39,825 nucleotides of DNA, taken from Rossellomorea aquimaris. Lineage in GTDB: Bacteria > Bacillota > Bacilli > Bacillales > Bacillaceae_B. Numbering within the stretch: the stretch's first letter is position 1; every line of letters begins with the position of its first letter. Location of the stretch: positions 1-39,825 of the forward strand of contig NZ_QNRJ01000023.1 of the NCBI RefSeq assembly GCF_003315075.1. The letters are read 5' to 3'. This document shows positions 34,056-39,825 of the stretch, piece after piece. Both the position numbers and the translations under genes were made by a program. The notes below the pieces were generated by a model. That model was given only the letters and a program-made list of their open reading frames with translations. It had not been told where the DNA came from and did not search any database.

Positions 34056-36164
34056 TTACACCGTCTGCTTTTCTCTCACAATGTCGTAGCCTGTTGAGTT
34101 TTCTATAATGGTGGTTTCTACTTTGTCTCCTTTTCGTGCTAAGGATAGAGACAGTACTCCATCACCAATCGTAATATCGTGCACCGTCAATCTGTTCATT
34201 TCATCAAGTAAAATCGGATTGAGATGGATTTCTTTTGTAAGACTGTTTGGGAATAGACCTAGCAGGGATTGTATAAACACAAGTGGTGTCCCCGCTGCCC
34301 ATGCTTGAGGAGAACATGCGACGGGATACTTTACTGCCTTCCCGATCGTTGACTCATATCCACAGAACAACTCCGGCAAACGATCATACTCAAAGTGGCG
34401 GGATGCATCAATCAGTCCACTCATCACCTTTTTCGCTTCTTCGGTAAATCCTAATTTACTTAATCCCAGCAGAGTCATGCTGTTATCGTGTGGCCAGATG
34501 CTTCCATCGTGATAGCTCATCGGGTTATAACCAGCCTCGCCTTTCCCCATGGTACGAATTCCGTATCCTGAAAACATGCTGGCATTCGTTAACGTTTGAC
34601 TTACTTTTTCAGCGCGATTCCCTGACATCATTTCCGAATATAGAACATGTCCTGGATTGGATGTGATCGTCCCGACCTTTTCCTTGTTTTGATCAAGGGC
34701 GATGGCGTAGAATTCCAGGTCGTTCATCCAGAACTCCTGTTCAAATCGTTCTTGGAGGTTTTTCGCTTCTGCTTTTAATCTAGAGGCCGTTTCATTATTC
34801 TCAAGTGCTTCATAAACAGCAGCCAATCCACGTTTCGCCTGGTACACATAGCCTTGAACCTCCACTAAAGCAATCGGTGTATCCGCGTAGTCCCCATTTC
34901 GATGAACGATGGAGTCCCCGGAATCTTTCCAGCCTTGGTTGGCAATCCCTTTGGATGATTCCTGGTGGTACTCAACAAATAGATCTCCATCTCGATCTCC
35001 GTACTGGTCGATCCACTCTAGGGCTCTCTTCACATTGTCTTCAAACTGATGGAACGTATCCAAGTCACCCGTCCATTTCACATACTCTGTCAAAAGGACA
35101 AGGAATAACGGTGTTGCATCAATCGTTCCGTAATAAGGCGTGAACGGAATTTGGTCCGTATTCGCAAGCTCTCCGTAGCGAATTTCATGCATGATCTTTC
35201 CTGGCTGTTCGTCTCTCCAAGGATCCACCTTCGTCCCTTGCTCACTGGCCATTGTGAACAGGGTACCTTTTGCAACCTCGGGTTGGAACGCAATCATCTG
35301 GAGGGCCGCAATCAGACTGTCTCTTCCGAACGGAACCCCGAACCAAGGCAGACCAGCTACAGGAAACTTGCCGTACCCAGTGTCCGTCAGCAGTACACGA
35401 AGATCTGATAATCCTCTGTCCACCAGGCGTTGAAGTGGCTGGTAATCCGTTTCTACCTTCGTTAACTGAACGGACCATTCTTTATAAGAAGCCTTTAATT
35501 TTTGAAGAGCCTCTTCGACAGGTAAAATGTCATCTCTGGTTTCTACATTTTCCAGTGGCACGATCATAAATGTAATGGACTGTTCTTCCTCGTGCTGAAG
35601 CTCAACCTGGAAAGTAATCTCCCCATTTTCCTTAACGTATTTCGCCTTGGCACCCCACTGAATCTTCGTGGCACGATTGATATCATCTGCTCCTTCATAT
35701 TGGAAGGTGAGGGACTGATCTTCCGCTTTCTGACCTGTTCTCTTTCCTGTGTTTCCAGTTTGGAACCCGCGTACGATAAACATATCGTTGAAGTCCACAT
35801 CGACTTCCACATTCAACTCAAACGATACCGGCTTCGGGAAATAGTTTTTCGTCTTAATCGTTTCATATAACACATCATCATAAATAAAGCGCTTACGTTC
35901 GATTTCTACTGATTCCCTCCAAAGAATAAGATTTCCATTCTCCTCTTGGTGGGGATTCGTCGATAGAATCGTAGACATATAGTTTTCGGATCCATCCGAA
36001 TGTAATAGAATCGGTTTTTCATTGTTGATTTTCACATTCAACTTGCTAAGATACCTCGTGTCATTCTTGTATAAACCAAGGCCATAACTATGATCTGTAA
36101 CGATATCTCCTTGCTCATCTGTAAGAAGAAATAAGTTGTTTTCTTTAATCACTCTGTAGTTCAT
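34056..36164 (-). CDS. Amylo-alpha-1,6-glucosidase / glycogen-debranching-like glycoside hydrolase
   Basis: A 702-aa cytoplasmic protein. The N-terminal half (about 5-190) is the beta-rich GDE_N_bis-type domain (LFLLTDEQGDIV, GLGLYKNDTRYLSKL). The C-terminal half is an (alpha/alpha)6 glycosidase domain with PWFGVPFGRDSLIAALQ, NQGWKDSGDSIVHRNG and YHDGSIWPHDNSM, where acidic catalytic residues are expected. I start at ATG 36164 (AGGAGG eight bases upstream); the longer frame from TTG 36185 runs through a palindrome and has no ribosome site. It is the first gene of an operon with a sugar importer, under a LacI repressor. The true substrate is not evident; these proteins are named from glycogen debranching but are poorly characterised. 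Confidence 0.85.
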   Translation of the reverse strand: MNYRVIKENNLFLLTDEQGDIVTDHSYGLGLYKNDTRYLSKLNVKINNEKPILLHSDGSENYMSTILSTNPHQEENGNLILWRESVEIERKRFIYDDVLYETIKTKNYFPKPVSFELNVEVDVDFNDMFIVRGFQTGNTGKRTGQKAEDQSLTFQYEGADDINRATKIQWGAKAKYVKENGEITFQVELQHEEEQSITFMIVPLENVETRDDILPVEEALQKLKASYKEWSVQLTKVETDYQPLQRLVDRGLSDLRVLLTDTGYGKFPVAGLPWFGVPFGRDSLIAALQMIAFQPEVAKGTLFTMASEQGTKVDPWRDEQPGKIMHEIRYGELANTDQIPFTPYYGTIDATPLFLVLLTEYVKWTGDLDTFHQFEDNVKRALEWIDQYGDRDGDLFVEYHQESSKGIANQGWKDSGDSIVHRNGDYADTPIALVEVQGYVYQAKRGLAAVYEALENNETASRLKAEAKNLQERFEQEFWMNDLEFYAIALDQNKEKVGTITSNPGHVLYSEMMSGNRAEKVSQTLTNASMFSGYGIRTMGKGEAGYNPMSYHDGSIWPHDNSMTLLGLSKLGFTEEAKKVMSGLIDASRHFEYDRLPELFCGYESTIGKAVKYPVACSPQAWAAGTPLVFIQSLLGLFPNSLTKEIHLNPILLDEMNRLTVHDITIGDGVLSLSLARKGDKVETTIIENSTGYDIVREKQTV

Positions 36165-36182
36165 TTTCGTTCCTCCTACTTT

Positions 36183-36195
36183 CAAAACGCTTTTG
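36183..36195. promoter_or_regulatory. CAAAACGCTTTTG palindrome, weak cre-like site
   Basis: A 13-base palindrome in the leader of the debranching-like gene. It resembles CcpA cre cores but lacks the flanking TG/CA of the consensus. It may also be a degenerate LacI operator. Confidence 0.35.
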
Positions 36196-36218
36196 TTTGT
36201 GAATCCTTTTATTGTTTC

Positions 36219-36232
36219 CCGAAACGTTTTGG
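36219..36232. promoter_or_regulatory. LacI operator 1 of the second sugar locus
   Basis: CCGAAACGTTTTGG is the exact reverse complement of the operators at 36261-36274 and 37365-37378. Its centre is 42 bp from that of operator 2, four helical turns. Confidence 0.85.
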
Positions 36233-36260
36233 GAATTAGGTAAAAAATAATATCCGTTTT

Positions 36261-36274
36261 CCAAAACGTTTCGG
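36261..36274. promoter_or_regulatory. LacI operator 2 of the second sugar locus
   Basis: CCAAAACGTTTCGG lies in the promoter region of the minus-strand operon, before a possible -10 (TATTAT within GATATTATTT). With operator 1 it brackets the promoter. Confidence 0.85.
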
Positions 36275-36336
36275 ATTACCCCCTAAATAAAGGTTGGCTT
36301 TTACTCCTCTTCATTTAAGAAGGCTTTCACCAACAT

Positions 36337-37353
36337 TTATTCATTTCTATGATTCGAGCTTTCTCTTCTGATTAACTTTGTCTCCAACACCATTCGATGG
36401 GTCTTTGACTGATTTGATAACAAATCCAGCAATAATCTAGCCCCTTCATACCCCAGCTGAAACTTATTTTGTTGGATGGTTGTCAGCTTGGGACTAACGT
36501 AGGAAGCAAGCAATATATCATCATATCCGACAATCGAAAGTTTTTCCGGCACCTGTAACCCCAACTCTTTTGCTGCACTCATCGCTCCGATGGCCATTAA
36601 ATCGCTTGCGCAAAATATAGCAGTTATTTCAGGATGCGAGGTTAACAATGAGTTAGCCGCTTCCTTTCCACTTTCTTCTGTGAACTCTCCATTGACGATG
36701 TAGTTGGTATTGAGTTCGACCTGTGCTTCTTGCAAAGCGTTTTTATACCCTTCCAATCGCTGCTGACTAACAAACGCAAACTCATGTCCATTAATCATCC
36801 CGATGTTCCTGTGTCCATTGTCGAGTAAATGTTGAACGGCTTTTTTGGCTCCTAATACATTATCCGTTGTCACATGACTCACGTTCTCGGATTGGAGGGG
36901 AATATCAATTAATACGCAAGGAATATCACTTTCGACGACTTCATGCAAATAAGGATCATCGGTTCGAATTCCTTGGATTATGACCCCATCCACTCTTCTT
37001 TCTCTGCAAAGTTGAGTATACGTCTTTTCACGCTGCTTTGAAGAATTGGTGTTGAATAATACAAGATCGTAGTCAGCACCTGAAATAAATTCATTAATTC
37101 CTGCCAGCACTTCCACGATGAAATTATCCTTCACACTTTCCTTTGTAAATCCCGAAACGAGTAAACCAATCGTCTTTGACTTCTTCATGACCAGACTTCG
37201 GGCAATCGAATTCGGACTATAATTTAACTCCTTCGCAACTTCTGCAATCTTCCTTCTCGTGTCTTCGTTGACATCAGAATATCCATTTAACGCTCTTGAA
37301 ACAGTCGTTACGGATACCCCTGCCACTCTGGCAATATCTTTAATCGTAGTCAC
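36337..37353 (-). CDS. LacI-family repressor of the second sugar locus
   Basis: A 338-aa protein with a LacI helix-turn-helix (TIKDIARVAGVSVTTVSRAL) and an effector domain (TIGLLVSGFTKESVKDNFIV; GVIIQGIRTDD; IFCASDLMAIGAMSA; SIVGYDDILLASYVSPKLTT). I place the start at GTG 37353: GGGAG (37366-37362) lies eight bases before it and the protein then begins directly at the DNA-binding domain. The TTG at 37368 overlaps an operator. Operators lie at its own ribosome site and upstream of the enzyme/importer operon, so it should control both. It reads in the same direction as that operon, 172 bp upstream. Confidence 0.9.
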   Translation of the reverse strand: MTTIKDIARVAGVSVTTVSRALNGYSDVNEDTRRKIAEVAKELNYSPNSIARSLVMKKSKTIGLLVSGFTKESVKDNFIVEVLAGINEFISGADYDLVLFNTNSSKQREKTYTQLCRERRVDGVIIQGIRTDDPYLHEVVESDIPCVLIDIPLQSENVSHVTTDNVLGAKKAVQHLLDNGHRNIGMINGHEFAFVSQQRLEGYKNALQEAQVELNTNYIVNGEFTEESGKEAANSLLTSHPEITAIFCASDLMAIGAMSAAKELGLQVPEKLSIVGYDDILLASYVSPKLTTIQQNKFQLGYEGARLLLDLLSNQSKTHRMVLETKLIRRESSNHRNE

Positions 37354-37364
37354 TTGCACATCTC

Positions 37365-37378
37365 CCAAAACGTTTCGG
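37365..37378. promoter_or_regulatory. LacI operator 3, autoregulatory
   Basis: CCAAAACGTTTCGG is identical to operator 2 and abuts the ribosome site of the LacI gene, 16 bases beyond the -10. Binding would block its own transcription. Confidence 0.85.
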
Positions 37379-37393
37379 ATTTCCTTTAACTGA

Positions 37394-37422
37394 ATAATAC
37401 AACAGCTTGAAAACGATTACAA
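37394..37422 (-). promoter_or_regulatory. Promoter of the second LacI gene
   Basis: On the minus strand, TTGTAA, a 17-base spacer and TATTAT. It overlaps a cre site and is followed by operator 3. Confidence 0.75.
37408..37421. promoter_or_regulatory. CcpA cre site
   Basis: TGAAAACGATTACA fits the published Bacillus cre consensus TGWAANCGNTNWCA at every defined position. It covers the -35 and spacer of the LacI promoter, where CcpA would repress. Confidence 0.7.
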
Positions 37423-37740
37423 CATTATTTTTCTATAACGTTGTGTTGGTGGGACGTGGGTGTCCCACTTATAGCTGGTTGGTCCTTGGTACTTGCTCCT
37501 CTCTTCAATGCTTCGTTCGCCGTTATATTTTGGATATCGCCGTTAAATGGATTACTGCTCTAATTGCGAAGCGGGGACAAGCAACAATTTCCGCTTGGTA
37601 CCTACTCTTGATTACCATCATTCGCTGATATATCGGTCACCCTAAAAAAATGTCCCCCTCATTTAACACCCGAAGGACTATCTCCTCACCTTTTTTCTCT
37701 GATTCACCCATCATTTATGTACCGTAACATAAAAAAAACA
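37423..37740. other. Intergenic stretch with a short hairpin and repeat words, no gene
   Basis: GTGGGAC-N6-GTCCCAC forms a hairpin at 37449-37468. TCGCCGTTA occurs twice within 30 bases (about 37528-37560), a word also seen at 15813. A GGGGACA word lies at about 37573. The 73-aa plus-strand frame across it has no ribosome site or recognisable protein features. It looks like debris of short dispersed repeats. Confidence 0.4.
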
Positions 37741-37764
37741 GCGAATGTCACTACATTCGCTGCA
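37741..37764 (-). terminator. dbpA terminator
   Basis: CAGCGAATGT/ACATTCGCTG perfect stem with a CACT loop, followed by eight T on the minus strand, 39 bp after the helicase stop. Confidence 0.9.
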
Positions 37765-37802
37765 TGTCTTGGCCTCCTCTTTAGAGAAGGTACACCCCAT
37801 AT

Positions 37803-39248
37803 TTATTTCCTCGCTTCATGAACCTTCAGCATCTTTCCTTTGACCGTGGTTTTCTTCATCGCTTGCAATACCAGTGGCCCTTTACCATTCAAAATCTCCA
37901 CATACGAAAGGTTTTCCTGAATGGTTATGATGCCGATGTCATCTGCGGTGACTCCATCTATTTTCGCAATGGTTCCGACGAAATCGACAGCCCTGATTTT
38001 CTTTTTCTTTCCGCCATTGAAGTAGAGCTTCATGATGTCTCTGTTCAACTGCTCACTCTTGTCTGATTTAAAATCAGGTTCGGTGTCTAATTTTCGTTCA
38101 AAATCCGTCTTTGCATTTGCCACTGTGTCCTGTGACGGCGGCTGCAGCTTTGGAATCGTAAACCCGATATAATCTTCAATCTCGGCAAGGAATTTATCTT
38201 CATACGGCGTGCAGAAGGTGATCGCTTTTCCTGCTAGACCAGCGCGGCCCGTTCTCCCCGTACGGTGAACATAGCTTTCTTTCTCCATGGGGATATCATA
38301 ATTGATGACGTGGGTAATATTTTCGATATCAATTCCACGCGCCGCCACATCGGTTGCGATGAGATACCTGAATTCCCCTCTTTTAAAATCGTCCATCACT
38401 TCAAAGCGCGCTTCCTGAATCATACCGCCATGAATTTTATCCACAGGGTACCCTGAGCGGTCCAATTCTTCACAAAGTTTATCCACATTTTCTTTTGTTC
38501 GGCAAAAAATAATGCAGCTATCTGGATTCTCAACGGTTGTGACGTTTTTCAGTAGAGTTAGCTTGTCTTCTTCTCTCACTTCGATCAAAGAGTGATCGAT
38601 TTTATCTGTCGTAATGCCCTTTGCCTTGATTTCAATATGAACAGGTTTCTTCATATATTTATGGCAGAGTGCTTCGACATCCTCTGGTAATGTAGCAGAG
38701 AATGTCAACGTTACCCGTTCAGTTGGCAGCTCCTGAATAATCGCTTCCACCTGTTCGATAAAGCCCATGTTCAGCATCTCATCTGCTTCGTCGATCACAA
38801 GGTACGCAAGCTTTTCCAGTGGGAATGTCCCTTTTTCAATATGATCGAGTACACGACCCGGGGTGCCGACTACGACATGATTTTTCTGCTTAAGCTCTAG
38901 CTTTTGTCTATGAAAAGGAGATTTCCCGTACACTGCAGCCGCTTTGATACGCTTATAACGTCCGATATTCGTGATGTCTTCTTTTACTTGGACCGCGAGT
39001 TCACGGGTTGGCGTCAGGACAAGAGCTTGAGGCTTATTTTCTTCCCATTCTACCATCTCACTAAGCGGAATCCCGAAAGAGGCTGTCTTACCGCTACCTG
39101 TTTGGGAACGCACAACAAGATCCTTCTTCTCCAGGGCCAATGGAAGCACCTTGGACTGAACCTCGGTTGGAGCTTGATAGCCTAAATCGGATAGTGCCCT
39201 TACAATATCATCACTAAGCTTATAATCCTTAAATTGTTTTATACTCAT
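37803..39248 (-). CDS. dbpA: DEAD-box ATP-dependent RNA helicase DbpA (YxiN type)
   Basis: A 481-aa protein with all helicase motifs in order: Q motif (GYQAPTEVQ), motif [23 protein letters not shown] within [11 protein letters not shown], and [10 protein letters not shown]. The last 75 residues ([20 protein letters not shown] to LKVHEARK) are the DbpA RNA-binding domain, which recognises hairpin 92 of 23S rRNA, so its role is late 50S ribosome assembly. The length matches B. subtilis YxiN (479 aa). ATG with GAGG upstream. Monocistronic with its own terminator. Confidence 0.95.
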   Translation of the reverse strand: MSIKQFKDYKLSDDIVRALSDLGYQAPTEVQSKVLPLALEKKDLVVRSQTGSGKTASFGIPLSEMVEWEENKPQALVLTPTRELAVQVKEDITNIGRYKRIKAAAVYGKSPFHRQKLELKQKNHVVVGTPGRVLDHIEKGTFPLEKLAYLVIDEADEMLNMGFIEQVEAIIQELPTERVTLTFSATLPEDVEALCHKYMKKPVHIEIKAKGITTDKIDHSLIEVREEDKLTLLKNVTTVENPDSCIIFCRTKENVDKLCEELDRSGYPVDKIHGGMIQEARFEVMDDFKRGEFRYLIATDVAARGIDIENITHVINYDIPMEKESYVHRTGRTGRAGLAGKAITFCTPYEDKFLAEIEDYIGFTIPKLQPPSQDTVANAKTDFERKLDTEPDFKSDKSEQLNRDIMKLYFNGGKKKKIRAVDFVGTIAKIDGVTADDIGIITIQENLSYVEILNGKGPLVLQAMKKTTVKGKMLKVHEARK

Positions 39249-39370
39249 TTCAATACCTCATTTATTCCTTCATTTAGTCTTATTCTCATAGGAAAGTGTC
39301 GATTCTATTCAATGGAAAAATACCCCTTGCAAATTCTTTTCAAATATCTTTAGGTATTCCATCAATAGTG

Positions 39371-39446
39371 TGTTATGCTTTACCTAACCATTTTTAACTT
39401 GTAACATGTTGTCTCCGGGACCGACGAACGCTGTCGGTCTCTTTTT
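39371..39446 (+). ncRNA. Possible short transcript: extended -10 to terminator hairpin
   Basis: TGTTATGCT (39371-39379) is a good extended -10, though the -35 is poor. Forty bases later, GACCGAC pairs with GTCGGTC (39419-39439) and is followed by TCTTTTT, a convincing plus-strand terminator with no plus-strand gene upstream of it. A transcript of about 60 nt would be produced. Alternatively the hairpin is only the edge of the repeat array that starts 5 bp later. Confidence 0.35.
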
Positions 39447-39450
39447 ATGT

Positions 39451-39825
39451 CCAAAAGCGGAGGCGGCTCGTTCAGAGGCGACAAGCATAAGATGAATTGG
39501 TCGGGAAGGCGCTCTTTGCCTTCTTGGCCAATTTAGCTTATGACCTCGAGCCTCTAGCCGCCGGAGCTGGACGACACCAAAAGCGCAGGCGGCTTGCCCA
39601 GAGGCGACAAGCATAAGATGAATTGGCCGGGAAGGCGCTCTTTGCCTTCTTGGCCAATTTAGCTTATGACCTCGAGCCTCTAGCCGCCGGAGCTGGACGA
39701 CACCAAAAGCGCAGGCGGCTCGCCCAGAGGCGACAAGCATAAGATGAATTGGTCGGGAAGGCGCTCTTTGCCTTCTTGGCCAATTTAGCTTATGACCTCG
39801 AGCCTCTAGCCGCCGGAGCTGGATG
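39451..39825. repeat. 126-bp tandem repeat array, about three copies, continues past the right edge
   Basis: Units start at 39451, 39577 and 39703 (the last 123 bases long at the edge) and differ at only a few bases. Each unit can fold on itself: GGCGGCT/AGCCGCC and AGAGGC/GCCTCT outside, CATAAG/CTTATG, then AATTGG and GGAAGGC pairing with CCAATT and GCCTTC around GCTCTT. Because 126 is divisible by three, a 118-aa repetitive minus-strand frame stays open; it is not a gene. From memory, GACAAGCATAAGA...TTATGACCTCGAG elements are dispersed in Bacillaceae, usually singly. Confidence 0.85.

Noticed and set aside
37407..37628. 73-aa plus-strand frame upstream of the LacI gene
   Set aside because: It starts inside the cre/promoter region, has no ribosome site and covers short repeat words.
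39384..39740. 118-aa minus-strand frame with 42-aa repeats
   Set aside because: It is the translation of the 126-bp tandem repeat; it stays open only because the period is a multiple of three. No ribosome site or protein-like composition.
39451..39825. Possible CRISPR array
   Set aside because: Units of 126 bp are contiguous with no unique spacers, and no cas-like gene is present.

Overview
The window reads as chromosomal DNA of a low-to-mid GC, spore-former-type Bacillaceae. The evidence is AGGAGG-type ribosome sites, TTG and GTG starts, many LacI/TetR/GntR regulators, an HflX, a DbpA/YxiN-type helicase and a CYP102-type P450 behind a TetR repressor as in Bacillus subtilis bscR-cypB. The short-repeat content suggests a Rossellomorea/marine Bacillus relative; that placement is inference. 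No rRNA, tRNA, phage, IS transposase or CRISPR was seen.

Left third (1-9.7 kb): a broken PAS-GGDEF-EAL gene running off the left edge, a transglutaminase-like lipoprotein, a truncated GNAT acetyltransferase, a GntR/membrane-protein pair, an AGCS sodium:amino-acid symporter, a nested inverted-repeat element, two decayed genes and an EamA exporter. This part is dense in short repeats and gene remnants.

Middle (9.7-16.5 kb): a Tyr-rich protein with six DUF346/PLL-type propeller repeats, hflX, and a tightly coupled four-gene ECF sigma operon (sigma, zinc-finger anti-sigma, multi-pass membrane protein, DUF4097-like protein), followed by a small membrane protein.

Right-centre (16.5-26.7 kb): a complete divergent locus for imported beta-gluco-oligosaccharides. 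A 1109-aa GH94/GH161-type phosphorylase and a cytoplasmic GH3 beta-glucosidase run left. A sugar-binding lipoprotein, two CUT1 permeases and a LacI regulator run right. Each direction has a near-consensus sigma-A promoter and a copy of the same operator in mirror orientation.

26.9-30.8 kb: a TetR repressor and a self-sufficient P450/reductase fusion, each preceded by a perfect palindromic operator. 30.8-37.4 kb: a second sugar locus on the minus strand (LacI, amylo-alpha-1,6-glucosidase-like enzyme, binding protein, two permeases) with three identical LacI operators, two of them 42 bp apart, and a cre site. Neither importer has its own ATPase, so both presumably use a shared MsmX-type ATPase elsewhere.

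Right end: a DbpA-type helicase, then about three copies of a 126-bp hairpin-forming tandem repeat that runs off the edge. The most unusual signals are 70-73 bp inverted-repeat elements with constant arms and unrelated loops of nearly constant length, the mirrored and phased operator layouts, the odd/even propeller repeat, and the cluster of decaying genes on the left.
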